Positions 1 to 10,874 of a DNA stretch of 64,000 bases are shown here, piece after piece (position 1 is the first letter of the stretch; the number at the start of each line of letters is the position of its first letter). Made by a program: the position numbers and the translations under genes. Source of the stretch: Physcia stellaris (lineage: Eukaryota > Ascomycota > Lecanoromycetes > Caliciales > Physciaceae); contig JABSSW010000038.1 in the NCBI GenBank assembly GCA_018902385.1, positions 62,001 through 126,000 on the forward strand, written 5' to 3'. The notes beneath the pieces are model-generated. The model was not told where the DNA came from. It saw nothing but the letters and a program-made list of their open reading frames with translations, and searched no databases.

Positions 1-264
1 TATGTTCATGTCCCCAGCCCTGTCCATGCATCTACTCTCCCTGCTCCTCGTAACTCGAATCGCAATAAGTGAAAAACACCGATTTATCGTCTTCGTGTAA
101 AAGGCAAAAGCGCCAGAGAATCCCACCAAGAGAAAGGACATGCTATGCTTTCGTGAATGCTTCTTGTCCCCATGTAACAACCAACCTGCTATTTCCCCCA
201 GAATCCAACCTCTGTATCCGTCGCCACCCATCCGCAGTTCCCGAACGTTCTAAGATATGAAGAA

Positions 265-1338
265 TCAGTGGATCGTAAGCTGTCGCTGTGAGCGCCGGCC
301 ATGACGAGGACGCCAAGGGGGATCACGATACGGAAACCCGAGATCGTCTTCCAGGTCATGGCAAATGTCTGGCTCCAGCATAAGTTGCGAATCGTAAGGA
401 TCGAGGAACGAGCCCCCACCACCGTACATATACGGTACGTCTAACATAAGATCCTCCTCGTAGCCGTAAGGCTCGTGGGGAAACCCGAGGCCTGGAGGGA
501 CCGGCTGCCGATCAAGCGTCTCCAAAGTCCTTAAACAAATGTCGCGTACATCGTCCAAGTATAGAACATTCGGGTTTGGACGAGGGGACGATGGAAAGCA
601 TCCCTGGTGGGAATGTGGGCGACGTTCGAGTCGGGGTCGGTTTAGGCGCATATCGTGCAGCTCCAGGGCACTTCGATGCTGACGACGAGCCTTTGCGTTT
701 GATTGAGCCATCAAGCTCACCAAGATTCTATGGGACTTGGGACTTAGCGATTCCAGGCGCCTGTGGTCCGGCATCAAGAGTCCCCCAGTCTCTAAGCTGC
801 GGACAAGACAGGCTAGAGCGGGGGCCATATCGCATTTTCCATTGAGACTGATTTCATCCAATACAAATATGTAGAAAAGACCGTCGTGTGCGGCGAATAG
901 CTCCTCGTTATGTTTGAGGAAAAAGCCCTCCATCTGCTTGAACAGCTTGGGGCCGCATCCGAAAACTCTGGGGTGCAGCAATTTGCCCAGCGAGGCAAAG
1001 GTGTCTTGAGTAGCAAGGAATCCATTGTTATGCCGGCTGTGAGAACCAGCGAATAAAGCTTCAAGACCGTTTGTCAACGCGGCAGACACACGGTCCCGAC
1101 CGCCTACTTCTGAAAGATACTCGAAGAGTAAATTTAACGCCTTCTCACCCCCTGAATTCAGCTGGGGCGCTAGGTCCGACAAGGGTAAATTTCCGTAAGA
1201 TATCAATATTCTCCTCTCTCTGCGCCATAGTTCTGGCAAGTTTAGCGCGATAACTTTGCTCTGGACTTTGTGGTGGTGGCCATTATGTTCGAGGCAGATT
1301 GGAGCGCCAGGAGGGCGCTGGTTATGGAATCGTTGCAT
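265..1338 (-). CDS. Unknown protein, about 357 residues
   Basis: I do not recognise this protein. It is one open exon. I start it at the ATG at 1338 because that is the first ATG downstream of a TATAAAAG box at 1487-1480; the frame stays open further upstream but has no ATG. The N-terminus carries RPPGAPICLEH followed by a His cluster, which could bind metal and loosely recalls the GRPNGxPxTC motif of the family at 23-33 kb (weak). Residues about 40-190 are leucine-rich and probably helical. The last 100 residues are rich in Asp, Glu, Gly, Tyr and Pro. No signal peptide or clear membrane segment is visible. Length, TATA box and composition make it a credible gene, but no function can be assigned. 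Confidence 0.6.
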   Translation of the reverse strand: MQRFHNQRPPGAPICLEHNGHHHKVQSKVIALNLPELWRRERRILISYGNLPLSDLAPQLNSGGEKALNLLFEYLSEVGGRDRVSAALTNGLEALFAGSHSRHNNGFLATQDTFASLGKLLHPRVFGCGPKLFKQMEGFFLKHNEELFAAHDGLFYIFVLDEISLNGKCDMAPALACLVRSLETGGLLMPDHRRLESLSPKSHRILVSLMAQSNAKARRQHRSALELHDMRLNRPRLERRPHSHQGCFPSSPRPNPNVLYLDDVRDICLRTLETLDRQPVPPGLGFPHEPYGYEEDLMLDVPYMYGGGGSFLDPYDSQLMLEPDICHDLEDDLGFPYRDPPWRPRHGRRSQRQLTIH

Positions 1339-1479
1339 TCTTGCACAGAAAGGGGAGCAAGCAAGCAAGTCCAAGCAGCGTACGACCGTCAGAGCAGGAA
1401 AGGTTGCAAGAAGATGGGGCGGCGAACAGGACTGATCTGTGGCAATAGTAAAAGATCTGGAAAAGTAAATCTGGAGGAT

Positions 1480-1487
1480 CTTTTATA
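1480..1487 (-). promoter_or_regulatory. TATA box of the unknown gene at 265-1338
   Basis: TATAAAAG on the minus strand, about 140 bp upstream of the chosen ATG. The first ATG after it is the one at 1338, in frame with the long ORF. Confidence 0.5.
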
Positions 1488-3883
1488 GACTGACCTTAGG
1501 AAACTGCGGTGACACTACTAAAGTACAAACTTGAAAATGTGTTGGATGTGTGGGGCTTGGTGACCTGGTTTGCTTAAAGAGGCGTTCGCGTCACCTCAGC
1601 CAGCCTAGAGATAGAAGCAAACACGCTGACTTTGAGATGAAAGAGGTCATGCTACAGGACATACTTGGCTACGTGACCAAGGTGCATTAATTCCCAACTT
1701 ACTGAAGGCCTCGTCACTCGAGGTCGGAATAGTGGAAGAGTAAACGCATCGGCCCCGAAAATCGGAGGCGAGAACAGATCCCACCCGTCGAGAAGCAGCT
1801 GTCCGCGCAGTCTACGATTGGGTTCCTGCGGAAAGCCATTAGAGCCGGTTATCGGGATATGGTAGAGAGGAAGAGCACGCAGGCTCAGACGAGCAAAGCG
1901 TTCGACGAAATCCGTTGGGCGACCACCCAGGATTGGCTGATTCTGAACGGTTTGCTTCTGGCAACTTTAGTGGCGGCCTCAGCACAAACAGCCAAAGCAG
2001 ATTCGACAATGTCCTGATAGATCATCTTCTGAGCAATATCTTGATCGCATTTCGACCGGGGCCATCTCCGCCCCCTAGGTTTTGGGATGGAATGAGTGAA
2101 GGAGTCGTTAAGCAGTAGGAAACGACTTGGGATGAAAAGAATGTTGAGATACAACAGCTTCACTCCTGACCCCTCGGAGGGACTAGATCTTTTTATAGCC
2201 CTACATCTTCATCATGTGCCAAATTCCAATGCTCCCAAACTAATCTAGTGCCCATCTCGACCTGTGATGGAGTTGTGACCCAGTCTCAGGAACATTCGAT
2301 AGTAGAGAATGAAGTGTCCATGCATTGTGTCCGGTGTCAGCTGGTGAATCAATGACAAGGAGAAGAGAAGAGATGATGATGATGGATGAATAACTGTTTT
2401 AACAAGGATGAAGAGGAAGTGGGAAAGGGATTCTAATAAGAAACCGTGAACTTTGTATATCACCACCGGCGGATCAAAGTAGGGCCGTTGGGAGTTATGA
2501 CATCCTCTAAGTCAAGAACCCCCAACTCTTCCTCAGAACATGGACATCAGCATACCAGCCATCATACACTTCTTTATACAACATAGTCAATCCTTCAGCT
2601 ATCCTTCCTCTTGAGCTTCTTAGTTCCACAGCCCGGGCATCTCTTGACAACCGACGAGACTGCGCCATTGGTAGAACATCCACCCGTACTGGAGGAGTTG
2701 GAAACACCTTGGAGGTCTTGTGTGCGTTAGACCGTGGGCCTTCGCATCCCTTGTCGATGCCCTTTGCCGGGCAAGACTCAGCAGCTTTTTGCTCCTCTCT
2801 GTATAGCTGACAATGTCCACTCTGTCTCTCTGTCTTCATAGCCAAGGTGTGTCTCTGAAAAATATCGTTGCTAGATCTTGTGGCTAATATTTTGAACCAG
2901 CGCAGAGTAATATGTACTCATAATCAATATACAACGCTCACCCACACATACAACACTTATATAGCAAAGGACTCTTACCTACACGCTGGATACGCATACC
3001 CACTGCAGGTGTTATCTTAACAAACGCCTTATAGAGCTTCCAAGTAGCAAGGAAACATGGAAATTACCCCAATTTCTCATCAAGGAACATACAACAAAGA
3101 GGTCAATAGTCCTGTCATAGCTACAGTCCCACGACATATATAGGATCGTGCGATATAACCAGCTATTGAAGGGAAGTGAGGGGCAAGGTTAGGAGGACAA
3201 TCCTTATCCAACCCCGACTGATCCTTCGATGTTGAATCCGGAAACAAAGAACGAAAAATATATAACACTTACAAGACAATTTTCTCCGGTCTTACCCTTA
3301 TCAATATATAAGCATCACCTACCACACGAACCGGATCACCGTCGAAGAAATCTTCACGTCTTTCGAAATCAGTTTCCAAAGGATAAGAACGGTCTCCAAG
3401 GAGAGACTTGCGCTTCTGTAGTTCTAGTTGTGTCATCACATTTGATGGAAAGGAGTATGGAGGGAATCCTCTTTGATGGGGAGGGGCTCCTGTAAGGGTA
3501 CAACACCGATCAACCTTTGTGTGAGTCTAGTAGGCTTCAATCTTGGAGCTTGTGGAGAAGTGCGGCGCCGGCCTCATACCCTCGGACTTTTATCTGACCT
3601 TTGACACCGGACCGACAGGTAATCCACTTGAGGGTGAATATCAAGGCAGTGGGTCCGACCGTGAATAGAGCTGGGAGGGAGCGCTCATTCACTGTATGCC
3701 CAAAGAGGAAGGGAGCCACATTCTCGACTTCTTAAACCCGAAGACTTTCACCTCACTTCCTCCCTCTTCTCTATCATTTCCCACCGAGACTTGCAAGCTC
3801 CTCAGAATCAGCACAACGGGCCACTTTACCATCAAGCATAGAGTATTCCTTCCACCAAGCATTCTTCAAGAGCTTTTTACAAG
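1488..3883. other. Intergenic stretch, no convincing gene
   Basis: Only short open frames lie here. The best is 2507-2839 on the minus strand (about 110 residues, basic, with an ATG at 2839), but it shows no domain and no splice-supported partner exon, so I do not call it. Around 2880-3360 the sequence becomes more AT-rich. The last 150 bp before 3884 are pyrimidine-rich and are probably the promoter and 5' UTR of the AT-hook gene. Confidence 0.5.
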
Positions 3884-5587
3884 ATGTCTGCTCAAATTGA
3901 CAACACGGCTTCCGTGACTCCAGAAGGAGTTGAGAAGATGAAAGCTACGTCGAAGAATACTGAATCCGTCAACCCCGAGGAAGTCTCCAAACCCATCTCA
4001 GTCAACGGCGCCTCTGAGAGCGTAGAGATCAAGGCTAGCGCTGACAATGAGATGGAAGGTGGATCGAATGCTGTAAGTTCACATTTTCTGTTTGACACCC
4101 CACGATCACAACATTCCTACACCCACACCAGCACACGAAAGGTATTCGACTTGCACATTTGAGCGTTTCACCAATCCTCCTACGATTACCGGTAGAATAT
4201 CAAGACTATATGTAGTATCACACATATCTCCCCTGCCATCTCGTTTCTACAACACTCCAACACGGCAGTGCCTTCTATCATTTCCAGAATTTGGCTAATA
4301 CTTCTCCAGGACGCCATGAAAGAGAACGTCAAGGTTGACAAGGCTACCGCTTCAATTGACAAGAAGCGTGATAATGTCAATGGCGATGAGGAGAGCCCAA
4401 GCAAGAAGCAGCGCACTGAAACGAGCATCAAGAAATCTGCCAAAGCGGCAGGTGTGGCGGAGCCGTCTCCGAACAAAGGTCGTGGCCGCGGAAAAGCAGG
4501 CAAGAACAAGGCGAAGGGAGAAGCTGTAGTAGAAGAGTCCAATGACGTCGAAGCAGGCGACGCTGTCACTGCTCCCACAGCGCCACCCAAGAAAGGACCT
4601 GCCCCGGTAAAGCCGCTAACAACAAGATCAAGGAAGAAGCTGTCTCTGAGTCGAACGAAGGTGCCGACGAGGACAACAAGGAGGTTCATGTGCCAGCAAC
4701 TCCTGCGAAGAAAGGACGTGGCCGTCCCAAAGCGCCCATCACGCCCCCAAAAACCCCCAAGGCTAAAGCCTCTAAAGCTTCCAAAGTTGCCGTCAAACTT
4801 AATGAATCTGAAGGCGGCGACGGGACTGATGTTGCGGCCGAATCTTCTTCTGACGCTCAGCAACTTGCTTTAGCTGAATCATCTGCTGTTACAAAGAAAG
4901 GGACTCCTCGTAAGCGGGCAGCCACGGTCAAGACTGGGAAGACCATTCCTATCTCCTCCTCATACGAGACTGCCATCCCGGCAGACAAGATGATTGTGAA
5001 ATTGAAGGAAGAGGGGAAGTCGTGGAACGAGATCCGTATGAAGTGGACCGAGATGACGGGTCAAGAATCCAAAGGGTCGAGCTTGCCAAATCGCTACATT
5101 CGTCTCATTGCTAACTTCATGCACCTTTACAAGGGCGATGTGAGTGTTACTGCTGCACATATCGCATTCTTAACATGACAGCTAATATCATTTGATAGGA
5201 TGCACGTCTTCTTAATGCCGAAGCAAAAGTTACTGCCGACATCAACGCTGTTATCGCCCAGCTCAATGCCGAGAAGTGGCAAAAGGTGATGAAGTTGATG
5301 GAAGAAGACGGCACGACCCAGAAATATCCCACGATCTTTTGCAGAAAGAATTCGAGAAACTCGTTGCCAGTGGTATGACCGTCGACACCATCACCTCCGT
5401 ATCCGCATCTGACTCTGCCGACGATGTTACCACCGCCGCCACTACTACCAACGGTGAGGCGGCTACCAACGACAACATCAAGAAAGAAGACGGCGCAGAT
5501 GAAGAGATGGATGAAGCAGACGTTGCGGGTGAGCAAACCGGTCAAGACTACGACATGGACGAGGCAGCTGCTGAGGCTTCTTCCTAG
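3884..5587 (+). CDS. AT-hook / SANT-like nuclear protein, with two apparent frame breaks
   Basis: Likely a chromatin-associated DNA-binding protein. Exon 1 is 3884-4072. A GT-AG intron spans 4073-4309, exon 2 runs to 5139, a second intron spans 5140-5198, and exon 3 ends at 5587. Exon 2 has lysine-rich tracts with KGRGRGKAGK and KKGRGRPKAP, which are AT-hook-like. Residues beginning SSYETAIPADKMIVKLKEEG, through GKSWNEIRMKW and LPNRYIRL, form the fungal Myb/SANT-like domain that continues into exon 3. The tail is acidic (DEEMDEADVAGEQ). The frame changes by one base at the C run 4602-4605 and again at CCC 5328-5330. Both sides of each break read as good protein, so each looks like one missing C. 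With both sides counted the protein would be about 470 residues. A consensus error is the simplest reading; a decaying gene is the alternative. Confidence 0.7.
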
Positions 5588-6430
5588 CTGTCTCACACTT
5601 ACTGCAACCCCGTCGCCGCTTTCCGGGTGGGCCTTTTGCGAAATTCTACAAGCCTATTGCCGTTGACATTAACCATGGAGATGCGAATGGCATGTGGGAT
5701 CTTGTGTGGGTGCCTAGGACTTGGTTGAGACGATAGGGGGAATGTGGTATTTGATATTCTCTTCCGACTCTGCTGGATGGGGGATTCCTGAGGATCGTTG
5801 TGCGGCTGGGAATCGCGGGTAGAATTCTACAACTTCTAGAGCTTCTAGAGCTGTGTAAGACTGCTGCTACAGATTCCGAAGTAAAGAGATAGGTAGCTAA
5901 AGCAATCATAAGACAATTCGTTTCTACCGTTGACCCAAATCTTCCCGTTTTGTGGCTGTGATGGTGACCTTTGGGGGGTTATGATCTATGAAAGACCCCA
6001 ACAGAAAGTTCCCGCGATGTTGTTACCTACTTACCTAACCTGAACAGACTCAGGGACTTGGCTCTCGATTTTTCGGATGTGTATCAGAGATACCCAGTAG
6101 TTCGAAAATCAATACCAGGAATGGGGCGGTATTGTTATGTGCATGTGTCTCTGTGGGTGTATTGGTAGAAATCAAATGTATACCCCTATTTCTATGTCGA
6201 ATGTGCGTTTTGCTGTTATCCTATATCCCATATCTCTATAACGGCAGAAAATTACCTCCCACCCCCAACCCAACCAGTCCACCCTAATCCAATCCAAACC
6301 AGCCCAACTCAGCAAGCAGCGCCTCCATGGGCTGTTTCTGGAGGAGGGGTATATTACATTCCCATCGACTGCTTTTCTGCTCTCTTCGTTCATCACCATT
6401 CCTTGACTCCCGCTCACACCCACCGACCCC
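5588..6430. other. Intergenic region between convergent genes
   Basis: This lies between the 3' end of the AT-hook gene (+) and the 3' end of the coiled-coil gene (-). It presumably holds both 3' UTRs. I see no gene, repeat or RNA here. Confidence 0.5.
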
Positions 6431-7426
6431 TCAAGCAACACCATTAACCTCGCCCTTCTTCCCCGCCGTACCCTTCTCCTTCTTCACGCCCACCTTCTCC
6501 TTCTCTCCTTTGCCATCCACTTTCCCCGCCTTCTCCTTCTCCTTCTCCCCCTTCCCATCCCCCTTTTCTCCATCAGCCACACTAGGCGCCACACTCCCCT
6601 TCCTAACCCTCGGATCCGCCCCGCCCCCATACTGCCTATTCATCGCCAATTTCTCCTTCGCAGCGCGGATCCCCGCTAGTTTCCGATCCTGCACGCTCAT
6701 GGCTCTTTGCGCGGGGGCGGGGCGTTTCGGGGCTTGGTCGTCGGGAGATGGGGAGGAGAGGGATTGGGTCGGGGTGCTGATGTCGCGGCCGACGGCTTCG
6801 CGGAGGCGGAGTTTTTGCTCGTTTGCGGGGCCTGTGGTCGGTTGGTCGAGGGATTGGAGGGCGGATTTCACTTCGTTTGCTGGGGAGTGAGGAGGGGAGG
6901 GTTAGTATGGGTAGATTTTAGAAGGGGAGGCGTGGGTGGAGGGAGGGAATAGCATACGGCTCATGACGCGGATATCTTTTTCGTGTTTTGGGAAGTTCTT
7001 GATCGGGAGGTTCGTCGCCGCTTCTTTGAGGGGTGTGAGGACGTGGTCGGGGTTGGCGACGCGGGAGTTTTTCAGGCGCGCGAGCGCGTTGCTGTCACTG
7101 TGTGTTCCCAATGCTGTCAGTATATATTATTCAGATGTCTCGAAAGGTCGGAGAGCATGCGCCGCGCCAATTGATGGGGATACCTACACGGCTTTGCACC
7201 TGTTCTCGAGCATCAGGTTCTTCGACTCCAGCTGCTGGATCTTGTTGCCGAAGGTGTCGCATCGGTTGCTCAGCTTCACGATATCCTTCTCATATTGACT
7301 GATCTTCTGCTGCGCGTTTTTGCTCTCGCGCTCGAGCTCATCGGTCCGTTTGATCAGCTTTCGCAACGCTTCGGCGACGGCGGGGAAGTCCGGGTTGTGT
7401 GGGAGCTCGGTGCGCAGGTAAGACAT
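6431..7426 (-). CDS. Coiled-coil protein of unknown function, 275 residues
   Basis: Three exons on the minus strand: 7426-7188, 7097-6958 and 6879-6431. The introns are 90 and 78 bp with GT-AG ends, and the second has a perfect TACTAAC branch site. The joined frame is 828 nt. Start is the ATG at 7426 (MSYLRTELPHNP); a longer open frame upstream has a hydrophobic look but would place the start in the promoter. Residues about 15-80 have heptads of Leu, Ile and Val with many charged residues (ALRKLIKRTDELERE, KIQQLESKNLMLENR), a clear coiled coil. Residues about 90-125 are conserved-looking (NPDHVLTPLKEAA). The C-terminal third is low complexity, Lys/Glu/Gly-rich and probably disordered. No family is recognised. 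It is divergent from the aminotransferase gene at 7966. Confidence 0.75.
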
Positions 7427-7965
7427 ATTTGCAGAGAGCATGGAATGGGTTAGGAGGATGAGGATGCAGGTAACAAGGCCAATTGGGCGCAAAGCGGAGA
7501 ATTGGGGAAGGCATAGTTTAATGGTGTGGCTGGGAAAGGGCTGGTTTCCAGGTTCCCAGCTTCGGGTGGCACCTTCAGGGGGCTGACGTCAAAAGCCATC
7601 TGGGTCTTGGCTGGGAACAAGGGGCAGGTCGAAACGAATGAAGTACAGGGATAGAGGTACGTACCTTATCAGTGGGCTTATCGTTCTTGGCGCTCTTCGG
7701 AGATAACGACGCCGATGTTCGGAGGGTCGGTTATTCGCGGTATCAGGTACTGTAGTTGGATGATGCGTCGTTCGTGTTTACATAGTACCGACGCTATCAA
7801 GCTATCGTTGTGACTCACCTCAGGTGCTATTGATCATTGGAGTGCTGTCATGAACCTTGATGCTGTAGGATAGTACTTCATTGACTCTCCATTACTCTTA
7901 TATCTACCCAGCCATGAACCTCTTAAGCAATATCTCAAATATACTAATCAACATTGAGTCTGGTA

Positions 7966-9627
7966 ATGGCTGAGTCTTCTTCTGTAGCTTTTGGAAAGCC
8001 TATGCGTGACCACTTTCTCCTTGCCAAAGATTATCTGCCGTTGAATCACGGCTCTTTTGGCACCTATCCCAAGTCAGTCAGAGACGAATTACACCAATGG
8101 CAAGACCTTTCCGAGGCCAGGCCAGATACATTCATCCGATATGATTACCCTAAGCTCTTCGATTCCGCTTGCAAAGCCATTGCCGCTTATCTAGACGTCC
8201 CTGCTCACGAAGTAGTCTTCTTGCCGAACGCTACTACTGGCATCAACACCGTTCTCCGAAGTCTTGTCTTTGAATCCGGAGACGTCATTCTGCACCTGTC
8301 CACCCTCTACGGTGCTTGTGCCAAAACGGTGAAGTATATCTGTGAGACAACGCCAGCAGAGAGCTTCAACGTCAGAATCGAGTATCCAATCGGTGACGAT
8401 GGAGTAATCGCAATCTTCCTTCGAGAGCTGGATGAGGTCATGTGAAGCCATTGCTGCTTATCTAGAGGTCCCTGCTCACGAAGTAGTCTTCTTGCCGAAC
8501 GCTACTACTGGCATCAACACCGTTCTCCGAAGTCTTGTCTTTGAATCCGGAGACGTCATTCTGCACCTGTCCACCCTCTACGGTGCTTGTGCCAAAACGG
8601 TGGAGTATATCTGTGAGACAACACCAGCAGAGAGCCTCAACGTCAGAGTAGAGTATCCAATCGGTGACGATGGAGTAATCGCAACCTTCATTCGAGGGCT
8701 GGATGAGGTCAAGACGAGTGGAAAGAAGGTGAGAGTAGCTATCTTCGATACAATCAGCTCGCTGCCTGGAGTAAGGGTGCCCTGGGAGAAACTTGTTGAG
8801 ATATGCAAAGGCCGAAGTGTACTGAGTCTCGTCGATGGTGCCCACAGCGTTGGTCAGATCAACTTAAGCCTTGGTACAGTCCAGCCAGACTTCTTCGTCA
8901 GTAACTGCCACAAGTAAGTTGCATTGACTCCCAGACAACCTACTACCTTGACGTTGCCCGCTTCCTACACTTGACTGAAGGGTAGATACATAGATGGCTG
9001 TATGTACCCAGAGGCTGCGCGGTGTTCTACGTGCCGGAGCGAAACCAGCACTTGATCAGGACGTCCTTGCCGACATCGCATGGCTTCGTGCCAGTACCTA
9101 GGGAAGGGTCACAAACGATCACCAACCCGCTACCGCCTAGCAAAGGAACCCCCTTCACCAACTTGTTCAGGTTCGTGGCTACCCTCGACAACAGTCCTTA
9201 TCTATGTATTCAGGAGGCTCTGCGATTCCGCAGGGAGGTTTGTGGAGGGGAAGAGGAGATATTGAGATACTGCACAGACCTGGCAACTACTGGGGGAAAC
9301 AAGACGGCCGACATTCTGGGTACTGATGTGATGGAAGAGACAGGCAATTTGAAGAGATGCTTTTTTGCAAACATTCGATTACCGATAGCTCTGGCCAGCA
9401 GACAGAATGACGTCGGTGAGAGGGATGCGATTAAGACTGCAGAGTGGATTGCAGGAAAACTCGTCTCCGAATATGATACTTATTTTGGCATATATGTCCA
9501 CGCCGGCAAGCTTTGGGCTCGTCTCAGTGCACAGATCTATCTTGATCTTGACGATGTAGAGAAAGGAGCAAAAGCGCTGAAGGTGCTATGTGACAGAGTT
9601 GTACAGGGAGACTACCGGCAGATGTAG
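7966..9627 (+). pseudogene. Class V aminotransferase (isopenicillin-N-epimerase-like), broken by internal tandem duplication
   Basis: PLP-dependent fold-type I enzyme of the aminotransferase class V / cysteine desulfurase superfamily. It starts at the ATG at 7966 (MAESSSVAFGKP). LNHGSFGTYP, FLPNATTGINTVLR and LVDGAHSVGQI are family motifs, and SNCHKWLYVPRGCAVFYV holds the expected PLP lysine, which is assembled across an 80-bp intron (8914-8993, GTAAGT donor). A 271-bp segment (8171-8441) is repeated in tandem at 8442-8712. Because 271 is not a multiple of three, translation of the first copy stops at 8443-8445 just past the junction. Either copy alone would give one continuous frame of about 430 residues. 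The product predicted here is truncated before the PLP lysine. Intron splicing cannot obviously remove one copy. A merged pair of alleles in the assembly is an alternative. Confidence 0.75.
8171..8712 (+). repeat. Tandem duplication, 2 x 271 bp, inside the aminotransferase gene
   Basis: Copy 1 is 8171-8441 and copy 2 is 8442-8712. They differ at about a dozen positions, with a run of more than 100 identical bases in the middle. Most differences change an amino acid (Asp/Glu, Lys/Glu, Phe/Leu, Ile/Val, Ile/Thr, Leu/Ile, Glu/Gly). The unit covers AIAAYLxVPAHEVVFLPNAT through GLDEV. Confidence 0.9.
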
Positions 9628-10874
9628 CGCAAGCTGTGCGATCGGAGGTATCCCAAGGTCGGGTAGATGGTGGTGTACAGAGCCTGAAGTTCATCTGGTA
9701 CGCGTGCCACACCACCTCATAAGACACGCAAGCTCAAAATTTACTGGCGCACAATCCAACATTCTTGCGCTTGAGCGCATGTGCTCTCGAAGGGTTTCTT
9801 GTAGAGTAAAGATGGCGAGCTGCAAGGATGAAGTGTTTGTGCCTGACAGCAGTGCAATTGCCGGCTCGCCATTTTCAGTGAAAGGAAGTATACTAGAAAT
9901 AGGTCGGAATGCGTATGTACGTAGTGCAACTCAGGGCCAGATGCGTGGTTCCAATTTGTGAGAGGGTGTAGGATCTAAAGATCTGTGGTGCAGCCCATCG
10001 ATGGCACCAGATGGTATGATTCGAGGCGATTGGGATCGAAGCCGGTTTTCGGTATGGGTGTGGTGCAGGATCGTTGGGCAGATAGCCGTTCAGATGTGAT
10101 TGATCCACGGAGATGCCAGATGTTCCCTTCCTTAATTCCTTATGCGGCTGCAAGGTGCCTTGAGCCAATACGAGTGGCCGCTGTCTGTCGCTACCTGAGT
10201 TGCGGCGTACATATATGCGAAGGGCCACTTGTACATGCATGCATCAATCTGTGTACTCCCTCCCAGCGCCTTAGACCTTTTTTGCAAGCTCGCTGTTCAT
10301 GACATGACGATACAGCAGCCATGGTTAGACTGTTTGGTGCCATGGGTGGGAAAGTGTGTGCTGGACAGCTTTTGCCGGCCTTTAACAATCGCGCACTTCC
10401 CATGTTGTATTCCAGCACTCAACACCAAGTTACGACTGATTGTCACCAAAAAGGCGAACAACTCAGCCTTTCCCACTCTTTCGCAGCTGCAGGCAGGGTC
10501 TTCACTGGCCGGTTCTCCAACCTGCTGCTATACCATTTCTGGCTTACTGTCATACGCCGTTCATCAAAGCTTGTCCAGTGATCATCACTGTTGACCTTCA
10601 CTAGAGCAAGCCTGTCTGAGCCTCATCACAGATCCCTTAGCTTACGACACTTTTCCCTTCGACCAGGCAAAAGTGATTGCTGCCTTCACTTGGCTTATGA
10701 CTGGTTGTAAGGCTTAAAACTCGGTGTACAGCCCTCACAAAAGGTAAGCCTTAAATTCTTATATCTCACTTCTTCGGTACCACTTTAAATTCCAATATTA
10801 ACAGTCACTCCACACAGGCCACTTTGCATGACGGTCAAGCTTCCTACAAATACAAAGCCTAGATCTCTTCTCGA
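9628..10874. other. Intergenic region without a clear gene
   Basis: Several short ORFs on both strands lack domains, good starts or splice-linked partners. The last about 130 bp before 10875 should be the AAA gene's promoter and leader. Nothing else is seen. Confidence 0.5.

Noticed and set aside
2507-2845. Possible 110-residue minus-strand protein
   Set aside because: No domain, no compositional bias of a gene and no supporting splice structure.
4186-4863. 225-codon minus-strand ORF opposite the AT-hook gene
   Set aside because: It is the antisense of the Lys/Ala/Pro-rich coding sequence, which has introns, domain and codon pattern on the plus strand.
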